37,845 nucleotides of DNA from JBGSOV01 sp964558715 (GTDB taxonomy: Bacteria; Patescibacteriota; Gracilibacteria; CAIRYL01; GCA-016699755). The stretch is from the NCBI GenBank assembly GCA_964558715.1, contig CAZLFD010000010.1, positions 1 through 37,845 on the forward strand, written 5' to 3'. The position numbers and the translations under genes are program-made. The notes beneath the pieces were generated by a model that made no database searches, was not told where the DNA came from, and saw nothing but the letters and a program-made list of their open reading frames with translations. Shown here piece by piece: positions 16,848-24,617 of this stretch. Positions within the stretch are counted from its first letter, which is position 1. Each line of letters begins with the position of its first letter.

Positions 16848-17864
16848 TCACAAACTGATTACCGTCTGCGGTTGTAAGTACCCGTGGCAAATCTGGGCAA
16901 ACCCACACCATTGGTTTTCGAAAAACACACTCACTTGTTCTGCTGCTTCTGATTCAATCGATACTTGGCGGCCATGGAGAAAATCTTTGTATTGTTTGGC
17001 GTCCAGAGTAACTGCCGAAAAAGGAAAATCTGCAGCACGTAATGAAAATATGTGTTTGGCATTGATTTCATCTGGCGACACTGCGCCGTCGATGGCAAAC
17101 CGCCCCACCGATTCGCGCCGTAACGCAGTGCAAATCGCTGTGGTTCCAAATGCAACTCCCAAATCGCGCGCCAAGCTGCGTACGTAAAAACCCGATCCGA
17201 CCGTGATGCGGATGTCGGCATACGGCCGATCGACAAAATCACCGGAATCACAGATGCCAAACTCCAATACTTCTGCTTGATGCAGAGAAACTGATTTCGG
17301 TCGTAGCTCCACGATTTCATTGTTACGTGCATGTTTATATGCCGCTTTTCCATTCACTTTTACGGCGGAATATTGCGGGGGAATCTGCTCCGTTTCGCCA
17401 AGCAATGACTTGAGTTCAGCAGAAAGCTCGCCGCCCGAAAAATCGGGAATGAATCGAGTGAGCGAGATTTTACCGTCGATATCGAGCGTGTCAGAATCCA
17501 CGCCAAAGACGATTGTGGTGCGATACGTCTTTTCTGCTTTTAAGAGAGATGATAATGCTTTGGTCGCATTGCCGACAGCCAAGAGCAGAATGCCACTCGC
17601 AAACGGGTCAAGCGTACCGGCATGGCCGATTTTCTTGGTATTCAATCGTTTTCGTACAATGCGGATCACATCGAAACTGGTGATGCCCACCGGCTTATCG
17701 ATGATAAGGAGGCCAGCGGACTGCTTCAAACAGAAGCTCCCCAGACCACCTCTTGCCTCAAGCGGGGGAAGCTCCGCGCTTTTTTCCCCATCCAGTTTTT
17801 CGTTCGCCGTTTGTGGTTCGCCATCCTGATTGCCGCTCCCTGATGGCGAATTGCTAATTGCCAT
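16848..17864 (-). CDS. truB: tRNA pseudouridine(55) synthase TruB
   Basis: Makes pseudouridine 55 in the T-loop of tRNAs. The catalytic aspartate lies in GHAGTLDPFASG (Asp86), and IIDKPVGITSFDV (54-66) and GSGFYVRSLARDLG are family hallmarks. From ATG 17864, three bases after the MurE-type stop, the protein has 338 residues with a 45-residue low-complexity Ser/Gly/Glu extension unlike other TruBs. A TTG at 17729, preceded six bases earlier by GGGGAG, would give a 293-residue protein beginning MKQSAGLLIIDKP, the normal TruB start. I keep the longer frame as the outer limit but consider the TTG start equally likely. It is the last gene of the GAPDH-murE-truB operon. Confidence 0.92.
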   Translation of the reverse strand: MAISNSPSGSGNQDGEPQTANEKLDGEKSAELPPLEARGGLGSFCLKQSAGLLIIDKPVGITSFDVIRIVRKRLNTKKIGHAGTLDPFASGILLLAVGNATKALSSLLKAEKTYRTTIVFGVDSDTLDIDGKISLTRFIPDFSGGELSAELKSLLGETEQIPPQYSAVKVNGKAAYKHARNNEIVELRPKSVSLHQAEVLEFGICDSGDFVDRPYADIRITVGSGFYVRSLARDLGVAFGTTAICTALRRESVGRFAIDGAVSPDEINAKHIFSLRAADFPFSAVTLDAKQYKDFLHGRQVSIESEAAEQVSVFFENQWCGFAQICHGYLQPQTVISL

Positions 17865-17867
17865 CCT

Positions 17868-19187
17868 CTACTCCGCAAAAGTATTGAGTACAGATTGAAT
17901 TACTGCTTTATCATTCCATTTCAGCTCATTGCCACCAAAGTTACGCGATTCAAGATGCCCCATGCCCGAAACGAGGACGATATCTCCCGGAGCTGCCATT
18001 TGTAACGCGGTTTCAATGGCGGTTTGGCGATCAGCGATCTCCCTGACGATTTTACCCGATTCCCCTTCTGTGCCCAATTCGTACTGCACTCCGTCAAGTA
18101 TTAGCTCGCGAATCTCGGCAGGATCTTCAAAATACGGTTCGTCGTCGGTGATGATGATGACATCCGCATGTTTCGCCGCCTGACGGCCCAGTTCTTGGCG
18201 TACACTGGTATCAGGATGATTTCCCGCGCAGCCAAAAACGATGATCACGCGCTTGTCATCCACCATTTGCCGAGCTGAAAGAAGTAGTTTTTTGAGCGCA
18301 CCAGGAGTAACCGCAAAGTCGACGAAGATCGAAAAATCCTGCCCACTTTCTATTTCTTCCATCCGCCCAGGAATACCGCCAAAATGCGCGAGCGATTTAC
18401 TGGATTCAGCAAGCGAGATTTTAAGTTGCAACGCTGCAAGCATTGCCGCCATTGCATTTTCGATGTTGAAGGCGCCAAACATCGGCAAAAACAACTTACC
18501 GACACTCTTGCCCTTGTCGTCCTGCAGCAGACAGCCAACTCCGTTCTCACGCTGGGCGATCTCGTTGCCCTTGAGAAATGCTTCTGCAGCTGCCCGCGTC
18601 GAGTAGGTAAACACCCGCCGCCCGAGCTGCTCGATCTCGGGTAGCCAACTGTGGCCGAATTCATCATCGATATTGATCACTGCCGCCCCAGTGTGTTTGA
18701 GGAGTTTCGTAAAGAGCATTTTTTTGGTTTTGCTATAATCCTCCATCGTTTTGTGGTAGTCGAGATGTTCTGGAGAAATATTGGTAAATACCGCCACATC
18801 AAAGCGAATGCCAAAGATACGTTTTTGCGCGATCGCGTGCGACGACACTTCAAGCACGACGTATTCTATCCCTTCTTTCGTCGCCTGCCTCAAGAGTTGT
18901 TGCAAGCGCCAAGGGCTTGGTGTAGTGCGCTTGTCGTCGGCAATCTCGTTGTCGCCCAAAAACGTATGCGCCGTAGAGACCGAACAGACTTTTTTTCCCT
19001 CGGCGCGCAAAATATGAGCGAGCATTTCGGTCGTCGTCGTTTTGCCATCAGTTCCGGTTACTCCAAGCACGGTGAGTTGCTTCGCCGGAAAACCATAATA
19101 AACTGCGGCCAAAGCGGCAGCAAGCGCAGAATACCAACGGCGCACAAAACTGTTTTCCGGAAGGATTCGTCGCAAGTAGCCCAGCAT
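17868..19187 (-). CDS. murE: Short Mur ligase, MurE-like (UDP-MurNAc-tripeptide synthetase type)
   Basis: ATP-dependent ligase expected to add the third stem-peptide residue to a UDP-MurNAc-dipeptide. It has the P-loop GTDGKTTT (45-52), EVSSHA (about 112-117), a carbamylated-lysine candidate Lys155, GGIPGRME, and the C-terminal ligase domain. The 439 residues lack most of the N-terminal UDP-binding domain of classical MurE (about 490 residues), as in other short candidate-phyla Mur ligases. The residue-selecting motif, DNPR in diaminopimelate enzymes, reads DDEPYFEDP (348-356), so the amino acid added cannot be predicted. The usual DYAHTPD reads DFAVTPG. ATG 19187 is preferred over TTG 19193. 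It lies 13 bases after the GAPDH stop. Confidence 0.85.
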   Translation of the reverse strand: MLGYLRRILPENSFVRRWYSALAAALAAVYYGFPAKQLTVLGVTGTDGKTTTTEMLAHILRAEGKKVCSVSTAHTFLGDNEIADDKRTTPSPWRLQQLLRQATKEGIEYVVLEVSSHAIAQKRIFGIRFDVAVFTNISPEHLDYHKTMEDYSKTKKMLFTKLLKHTGAAVINIDDEFGHSWLPEIEQLGRRVFTYSTRAAAEAFLKGNEIAQRENGVGCLLQDDKGKSVGKLFLPMFGAFNIENAMAAMLAALQLKISLAESSKSLAHFGGIPGRMEEIESGQDFSIFVDFAVTPGALKKLLLSARQMVDDKRVIIVFGCAGNHPDTSVRQELGRQAAKHADVIIITDDEPYFEDPAEIRELILDGVQYELGTEGESGKIVREIADRQTAIETALQMAAPGDIVLVSGMGHLESRNFGGNELKWNDKAVIQSVLNTFAE

Positions 19188-19200
19188 ACACAAGGAAAAA

Positions 19201-20205
19201 TCAGTCTTTCATCGCGTTCAGTCGCAGTAGGACATCCGCCAAACGGTCGGCATATCCCCATTCGTTGTCATACCATAGCATAAGCTGCACATATTTTCCC
19301 TGCAACACTTTTGTCAGCGGCGCATCGACAATACTACTGCGAATATCGGTGCGAAAGTCCATCGAAACCAATTCACCGTCAGAAACCCCGATAATCTTGG
19401 TAAATTCCGGTTTCGCGGCCTGATCGCGGAAGAATTGATTCAACTCGTCAGCGGTCGTGGATTTTTGCAGCACGAGGCGCACATCGCAGATCGAAACCGT
19501 GGGTGTCGGCACACGAAAGGCCAATCCGTCGATGCGGCCATCAAGCGCAGGAATAATCTGTGCCAACGCTTTGATCGAGCCAGTAGTAGTGGGAATAACG
19601 TTCTCTACCGCACTGCGCGCGCGACGCAGGTCACGACCAGAATTATCGAGCAGGTTTTGGGAATTGGTGAAACTGTGGATCGAAGTGACAAAAGCATTTT
19701 CGATGCCGAAATGTTCAGAGAGCATCTTCAGGGGCGGAGCCACGCAGTTGGTCGTACAGCTAGCATTACTCATCACAGGGATATCAGGCGAGATTCCCGC
19801 TTCGTTGACTCCAAAGACAAAGGTCGGTGTATCGTCTTTCATCGGGGCAGAGACAAGCACGCTCTTTACCGATCCTCCCAGGTGTTTGGTAGCCAGTTCG
19901 CCTGTCTTCGCGTTACCAGTCGATTCGAGCACAATATCAACATCATAGTCACTCCAGGGGACTTCTTCTGGATTTTTCACAGAAAGACTAGCGACTTTTT
20001 TTCCGTCGATGATAAAAGAGTCTGCCTCAGCAGTGATCACATTCGCAATGGCACCATGCAATGAATCGTATTTTAAGAGATGCGCGCGCATTTGCGCGCT
20101 GGCGCGCGAGTTGACGGCAACCACCTCGATATCGGGATTATCGAGCAGAATGCGGTGGATATTGCGGCCGATACGACCGTATCCATTGATACCAAGGCGT
20201 ATCAT
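19201..20205 (-). CDS. gap: Glyceraldehyde-3-phosphate dehydrogenase, type I
   Basis: Glycolytic enzyme interconverting glyceraldehyde-3-phosphate and 1,3-bisphosphoglycerate. Residues GINGYGRIGRN (5-15) form the dinucleotide site, SNASCTTNC (147-154) holds the catalytic Cys150, and His177 in SIHSFTNSQ is the base. The position normally occupied by an NAD-selecting aspartate after the second strand is part of NSRAS (32-36), with Ser33 and Arg34, which hints at NADP use. ATG 20205 gives the canonical 334-residue protein; a longer frame upstream adds 23 hydrophobic residues unlike the family. It is the first gene of an operon with the MurE-type ligase and truB. Confidence 0.95.
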   Translation of the reverse strand: MIRLGINGYGRIGRNIHRILLDNPDIEVVAVNSRASAQMRAHLLKYDSLHGAIANVITAEADSFIIDGKKVASLSVKNPEEVPWSDYDVDIVLESTGNAKTGELATKHLGGSVKSVLVSAPMKDDTPTFVFGVNEAGISPDIPVMSNASCTTNCVAPPLKMLSEHFGIENAFVTSIHSFTNSQNLLDNSGRDLRRARSAVENVIPTTTGSIKALAQIIPALDGRIDGLAFRVPTPTVSICDVRLVLQKSTTADELNQFFRDQAAKPEFTKIIGVSDGELVSMDFRTDIRSSIVDAPLTKVLQGKYVQLMLWYDNEWGYADRLADVLLRLNAMKD

Positions 20206-20327
20206 GGGCAGAAGAAAAGAATGCAAAGATTGTTTCTCAATCGTGAAAATTAGGCAATTGATTTTTTTCATCAAAATAATATGGCATCAACATCGCAAAA
20301 ACATTGGATTTTTTTTCGATTTTATCG

Positions 20328-20356
20328 TTGACAATTATATATTTGTTTGCAAATAT
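20328..20356 (+). promoter_or_regulatory. Promoter with overlapping dyad upstream of the sigma-4/HARE-HTH gene
   Basis: TTGACA (20328-20333), a 17-base spacer and AAATAT (20351-20356) preceded by TGC form a plausible promoter. A perfect dyad, ATATTTG-tttg-CAAATAT (20339-20345 and 20350-20356), covers the spacer and -10, an ideal place for a repressor. The leader to ATG 20457 would be about 95 bases. Autoregulation by the encoded HTH protein is possible but unproven. Confidence 0.5.
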
Positions 20357-20456
20357 GGGTAACCGAGACGGGTCATCAGGAAAAAAGGTAATGCCATAGT
20401 GTTATTTTCCCTATTCCTGACAAGACGCCCATTCCGGTTACTCTTTCCAAAGTCTG

Positions 20457-21593
20457 ATGCCTACAACCACTCAAAAATCCACTCTGAATCTCGAAGAAGT
20501 GGTATGGGAGCTTCTCATGGTACTTTCCGATAAAGAACGAGCCGTCATTGTTAAAAGATTTTCACTCGATAATAAACCACGCCAGACATTAGAAAGCATC
20601 GGACGCAGTTTTTCGGTCACCCGCGAACGCATTCGCCAGATCGAAGCCACCGCCCTCAAAAAATTGCAACGCAATGCCGGTAATTCTCGTATTCGCAAGA
20701 TCAGCCAAGAAATCGATATTATACTTGCTGAACGTGGTGGTATTTGCCGCGAAAAAGAAATCATCACCGACATCCTCGCTCGATTACACGGCCCCAGCTC
20801 ACCGATCAACGGCCACATCGTATTGCTCGCCCTCTCGATTACAAACGGTGTTGTGCGTTCCGATTCACCGAAAGCTTTTCACCGCTTTTGGTATAAAAAG
20901 GATATGACGAGCGCCGCAGAGATCAAAAAAATCGCCAAGACCGCCTACCAGATCACCAACAAGAAAGGAGATGTCGTCAATGCTCCTGAACTGGTCGAAA
21001 AGACAGCGATGCAGTTAGAAATGGCTCCAACCGAATATGAGAAGATCATGTCAATCATCGAATCTGATATGCGCTTCCGCAAAGTCAACCAAAACCAATA
21101 CGGCCTGCAGGAATGGCGTCATATCAATCCGAAGAGTATCCACGACAAAGCGCTCATTGTAATGCGCAAAGAGAAGAAGCCGATGCACTTTATCGAAATC
21201 GCCAACAGTATCTCTGAAACCGGCTTCGATAATCGTCCGGTCACTGTACAAGCCGTTCATAACGATCTTATCCGCTACCCAGAATTTGTTCTTGTCGGTC
21301 GCGGCATGTACGCGCTGCGCGAATGGGGGTACGACCCAGGAACTGTTGCAGATGTCATTGCTTCGATTTTGAAAGACGAAGGCCCACTCACCAAAAAAGA
21401 GATCATCAAGCGCGTACAAGACCAGCGTGATGTAAAAATCGGAACGATTTCCCTTAACCTGCAAAAAGAGGAAGCCTTTATGCGTGTTGGTCGTGCTGTT
21501 TACGATTTCGACGAGAGCAAGTGGAACCCGAAACAAAGTGGTCGTGGCCGCAAAAAGAAAGCTATGCTCGAAGCACAAGAAGGGAAAAAGTAA
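20457..21593 (+). CDS. Sigma-70 region 4 / HARE-HTH domain transcription factor
   Basis: A 378-residue DNA-binding protein. Residues 20-72 form a sigma-70 region 4 helix-turn-helix, with recognition helix VTRERIRQIEATAL (54-67) nearly as in primary sigma factors, where it reads the -35 element. No region 2 is present, so it is not a complete sigma factor. Residues about 227-292 match the HARE-HTH (RpoE delta-like) winged helix (SIHDKALIVMRKEKKPMHF, ending GRGMYALREWGY). Residues 293-350 look like another winged helix, and the tail is Lys/Arg rich. It may recruit or modulate RNA polymerase. It precedes the phosphohexomutase gene by five bases. Confidence 0.85.
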   Translation: MPTTTQKSTLNLEEVVWELLMVLSDKERAVIVKRFSLDNKPRQTLESIGRSFSVTRERIRQIEATALKKLQRNAGNSRIRKISQEIDIILAERGGICREKEIITDILARLHGPSSPINGHIVLLALSITNGVVRSDSPKAFHRFWYKKDMTSAAEIKKIAKTAYQITNKKGDVVNAPELVEKTAMQLEMAPTEYEKIMSIIESDMRFRKVNQNQYGLQEWRHINPKSIHDKALIVMRKEKKPMHFIEIANSISETGFDNRPVTVQAVHNDLIRYPEFVLVGRGMYALREWGYDPGTVADVIASILKDEGPLTKKEIIKRVQDQRDVKIGTISLNLQKEEAFMRVGRAVYDFDESKWNPKQSGRGRKKKAMLEAQEGKK

Positions 21594-21598
21594 TATCT

Positions 21599-22981
21599 AT
21601 GTTGAAGCAACATATTTTTCGTGCCTACGACATCCGCGGTATCGCTGGGAATGATTTTGATGAAGTTGGCGCTAAGCTCATTGGGCAGGCGTATGTCACG
21701 TATTTGATCGAGCATGACGGTGTTAATTCGCCGCGCATCTGCGTAGGACGTGATGGCCGAGTAAGTAGCGAGGCCATGCAAAAAGCCTTTATCGAAGGTG
21801 CCATTCTCGCCGGTGCAGAAGTGACAGATATCGGTATGAGTACGTCTCCCCTTCTCTTCTTCTCGATCTGTCATGGGAATTTCGATGGCGGAGTAAATGT
21901 GACCGCGAGCCATAATCCTCGAGAATACAATGGTTTTAAACTGCAGCGCCACGACGCGCATGCCATTTGCGGTGACGAAATCCAAAGTGTTTGGCAGCTT
22001 ACTCAAAGCGGTAAACTAAAAACAAGTGAGGGAAAATTGAAACTACAGGATTTTACCGAGGAATATTTTCGCAAGGTAGCGTCACTCGTAGAGATTAGTG
22101 GGCAACCGCATATCGTCATCGATGCCGGCAATGGCATTCCCGGCAAATTCGCGCCGATGCTTTTTAAGCGGCTTGGATGCCAGGTAGACTGTTTGTATTG
22201 CGAAGTCGATGGCACCTTCCCCAACCACGATGCCGACCCCGAGGTAGAAGAAAATCTGGCGGATTTGAAAAAGGCAGTAGTAGAAAAGGGCGCACATTTA
22301 GGCATCGCTTTCGATGGTGATGGCGACCGTGTGGGTTTTGTCGATAAAGACGGCAATTCCTATTCGGCAGATTTGATTTTACTGATTCTTTCTCGCGATC
22401 TGCTCAGTCGCCATGCCGGCGCGAAAATCGTTATCGACCTGAAGGCGACGCAAATACTATTCGACGAAATCGAAAGATTAGGAGGAGAAGGCATAATGGT
22501 ACAGACCGGGCACAGTTTTGTGGAGGAGAAAATGCAGCAGCTCGGCTCACTCTTGGGTGGAGAAGTAAGCGGGCATTTGTTCTTTGGTGAAAACTACTAC
22601 GGTTTTGATGATGCTTTTGTCGCCGCCGCAAAGGTGATTGAGATTCTTCAGCAATCTGGCAAAGAACTGCCAGAGCATTTTGTCGGCTTACCAAAAGTCT
22701 ACAACACTCCTGAGATCAAAGTCCCCTGCCCGGAAGAATCGAAATTTGAAGTGGTGCAACGCTTAACGGATTATTTTGTCGAGCAATACGGCAAAGAACA
22801 CTGTCTTACTATTGATGGGGTGCGCATCGACTTTGGCGACGGTGCCTGGGGCATTCTGCGCGCAAGTAACACCTCACCAAAACTCACATTGCGCTTCGAA
22901 GCGCGCACTCCGGAAAAGCTAGAAGAGATTAAAAGTATTGTGATGGATAAACTGGACAGTGAACCAGAGATTCAGTTGTAA
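21599..22981 (+). CDS. Phosphomannomutase/phosphoglucomutase
   Basis: Alpha-D-phosphohexomutase that moves phosphate between C6 and C1 of mannose or glucose phosphate, supplying GDP-mannose or nucleotide-glucose pathways. All four active-site elements are visible: the phosphoserine in TASHNP (Ser104), the metal loop DGDGDR (239-244), the sugar loop GEVSGH (about 322-327) and the phosphate-binding RASNTSP near the C-terminus. The 460 residues fit the PMM/PGM group. ATG 21599 is chosen because the frame upstream overlaps the previous gene and the protein then starts directly at FRAYDIRG. Mannose-1-phosphate made here could feed the protein mannosyltransferase encoded in this window. Mannose and glucose specificity cannot be separated by eye. 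Confidence 0.93.
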   Translation: MLKQHIFRAYDIRGIAGNDFDEVGAKLIGQAYVTYLIEHDGVNSPRICVGRDGRVSSEAMQKAFIEGAILAGAEVTDIGMSTSPLLFFSICHGNFDGGVNVTASHNPREYNGFKLQRHDAHAICGDEIQSVWQLTQSGKLKTSEGKLKLQDFTEEYFRKVASLVEISGQPHIVIDAGNGIPGKFAPMLFKRLGCQVDCLYCEVDGTFPNHDADPEVEENLADLKKAVVEKGAHLGIAFDGDGDRVGFVDKDGNSYSADLILLILSRDLLSRHAGAKIVIDLKATQILFDEIERLGGEGIMVQTGHSFVEEKMQQLGSLLGGEVSGHLFFGENYYGFDDAFVAAAKVIEILQQSGKELPEHFVGLPKVYNTPEIKVPCPEESKFEVVQRLTDYFVEQYGKEHCLTIDGVRIDFGDGAWGILRASNTSPKLTLRFEARTPEKLEEIKSIVMDKLDSEPEIQL

Positions 22982-23120
22982 CACAAGCAGTCAAGTGTAC
23001 AGAGTACAGAAAACAGCAATCACTTAACTTGCGTCACCCCTGCCAAAGGTGTGGTTTCGATTGGGGAAGCAGAGGTCTCACTTTCTTTGAAATCAGTAGA
23101 GATAAAATTGATGACTAACT

Positions 23121-23166
23121 AGACTCCTGTTTCCCCTCCGATGCCCCACCTACAACAGGAATGACG
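23121..23166. repeat. Degenerate REP-like hairpin
   Basis: TCCTGTT (23125-23131) pairs perfectly with AACAGGA (23154-23160), and the right arm continues ATGACG. Flanks AGAC...TCCTG and CAGGAATGACG match the style of the inner hairpin at 2679-2724. It lies in the 260-base gap between the phosphohexomutase and the small membrane protein, where no gene is seen. Confidence 0.45.
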
Positions 23167-23173
23167 CAGATTT

Positions 23174-23192
23174 TATACCCCCCAAGGGTATA
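23174..23192. other. Short hairpin, possible weak terminator
   Basis: TATACCC (23174-23180) pairs with GGGTATA (23186-23192) around CCCAA. It lies 50 bases past the stop of the minus-strand membrane protein gene. Neither strand has a good T-run after the stem, so termination is uncertain. Confidence 0.3.
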
Positions 23193-23241
23193 TTATCATT
23201 GTAAATAAGCCACACTTATATCCTTAGGGGTAGATGAAACC

Positions 23242-23517
23242 TTATAGACTGGAATCTTTTGCACCAAAGAGGTATCCCGCAATTGCGCCAAGGATTCCCA
23301 TGGCGGCGGTGATCGAATTGCTGTCATGCAGTGCCAACACTGTTGCAAACGTCGCAACAAGAATAATGCCGATGACCCGCAGGTTATTAGGGCCAAAACC
23401 CTTCTTTTCGGATCGGCTCATCAATACGAACGCGCCGACAAGCGCGAGTAAGCCGAATGCCGAAATGATTCCTAAGGGGATGATTGGTGTCATGAGTACG
23501 ATAAAAATCAAATCCAT
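23242..23517 (-). CDS. Small integral membrane protein
   Basis: A 91-residue protein with three hydrophobic segments (about 3-32, 46-63 and 69-85). The second loop is basic (SRSEKKGFGPNN), and the last helix is Gly/Ala rich, ending GYLFGAKDSS. Small proteins of this shape occur near phage holins and as uncharacterised envelope proteins, so no function can be assigned. The start is ATG 23517; Met9 is a possible alternative. It is divergent from the monophosphatase gene with 58 bases between. Hydrophobic organisation makes it a more credible gene than the longer overlapping plus-strand frame, which is only an upstream extension of the monophosphatase. Confidence 0.65.
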   Translation of the reverse strand: MDLIFIVLMTPIIPLGIISAFGLLALVGAFVLMSRSEKKGFGPNNLRVIGIILVATFATVLALHDSNSITAAMGILGAIAGYLFGAKDSSL

Positions 23518-23575
23518 ACTATCACGCCTCGGTTTTTCTGTGTACTGTCATCTTGCAGACTTGTATACTTGGCCT

Positions 23576-24403
23576 ATGAAAGAACTCGACATCGCTAAAC
23601 ACGCTGCCAAGACCGCGGGAGAACTGCTATTAAAACACTTTAGTACAGAGTTAGAAGTAGAATACAAAAGCGACAAAGACCTCGTGACATTGGCAGACAC
23701 AGAGGCACAAAACGAAATCATCCGTATCATCAAGGCAGAATTCCCAGATGACGACTTTTTTGCCGAAGAGTCTGAACATCATGAATATTCTGCCGGGCGC
23801 CAATGGGTAATCGACCCGCTTGATGGCACAATAAACTTCTCGCGCGGCATTCCCCTTTTTGGGGTTTCTATTGCTTTCGTGGATAATGGGGAGCGCAGGT
23901 GTGGTGTTATCTACCTTCCGTTTTATGATGAGATGTACAGCGCTAAAAAAGGCGGCGGTGCGTTTTTAAATGATAAGCCAATCAGTGTGGCATCGACCGA
24001 AGTCGCGGCAAAATCCATTATCGCTGTAAATGATTTTAATATCGGCCCCCATAACAAGGTGCGCAACATCAACCTGCTCAAGCGCAACATGATCGAACGC
24101 ACGCATGCCAAGTGCATGCGCATGAAAAATCTTGGCTCGGCCTCTGTCGAGCTTGCCTACGTTGCCTCAGGGAAATTTGATGCCTATCTCGTCTTATTTA
24201 CTTACTATTGGGACATCGCGGCAGGAACACTGATTGTGGAAGAAGCCGGTGGAAAGGTAACGGATTATGAAGGCAAAGCAATCGGCTTTGACCCTAAATG
24301 CATTGTGATTTCGAATGGAAAAGTGCACGGGGAATACCTGAATGCGATCAACAAAGAAAACAACAGTCTGCAAGCGCGTTTTGAGTCACTAATCAAGGTT
24401 TGA
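23576..24403 (+). CDS. Inositol-monophosphatase family phosphatase
   Basis: Mg-dependent, lithium-sensitive-type phosphatase fold (IMPase/SuhB/CysQ/FBPase group). Metal-binding motifs are EE (64-65), DPLDGT (80-85) and WDIAAG in the C-terminal half, followed by EEAGG. The 275 residues match the family. ATG 23576 begins right at the usual N-terminal helix; the open frame runs 114 codons further upstream, but that part has no similarity and overlaps the opposite-strand membrane gene. TATACT at 23564-23569 is so close that the mRNA could be almost leaderless. Natural substrates vary in this family (inositol phosphate, PAP, sugar phosphates), so the reaction is not fixed. Confidence 0.9.
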   Translation: MKELDIAKHAAKTAGELLLKHFSTELEVEYKSDKDLVTLADTEAQNEIIRIIKAEFPDDDFFAEESEHHEYSAGRQWVIDPLDGTINFSRGIPLFGVSIAFVDNGERRCGVIYLPFYDEMYSAKKGGGAFLNDKPISVASTEVAAKSIIAVNDFNIGPHNKVRNINLLKRNMIERTHAKCMRMKNLGSASVELAYVASGKFDAYLVLFTYYWDIAAGTLIVEEAGGKVTDYEGKAIGFDPKCIVISNGKVHGEYLNAINKENNSLQARFESLIKV

Positions 24404-24522
24404 CAGAGAATATTGAAGCCCATAAATATTGCTTGACGGAGTAAAAATATATTATACATAAAATTCCATTGTATTTTGCCGAATAGATACCATTTTTCGC
24501 TTGCTGAAGTAATTCTTAGCAT

Positions 24523-24550
24523 TTGACTAAATTGTATTAATCTTTACAAT
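24523..24550 (+). promoter_or_regulatory. Promoter of the deacetylase-glycosyltransferase fusion gene
   Basis: TTGACT (24523-24528), a 16-base spacer and TACAAT (24545-24550) lie in the AT-rich 214-base gap. The leader to ATG 24618 would be about 60 bases. The same -35 and spacing occur before the two secreted deacetylases at 30834-30861 and 33834-33861. Confidence 0.5.
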
Positions 24551-24617
24551 GCAATATCAGGAAATGCAAGTTCATACCTCGTAATTCCGTACATCTCCCT
24601 TACAAATCTGCCAACGA

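Noticed and set aside
20258..20274. TTGAT/ATCAA dyad before the GAPDH gene as an operator or terminator
   Set aside because: Only five base pairs in an AT-rich region; likely chance.
23234..23575. Upstream extension of the monophosphatase frame
   Set aside because: No similarity to the family, overlaps a credible membrane protein gene on the other strand, and the ATG at 23576 gives the normal N-terminus.
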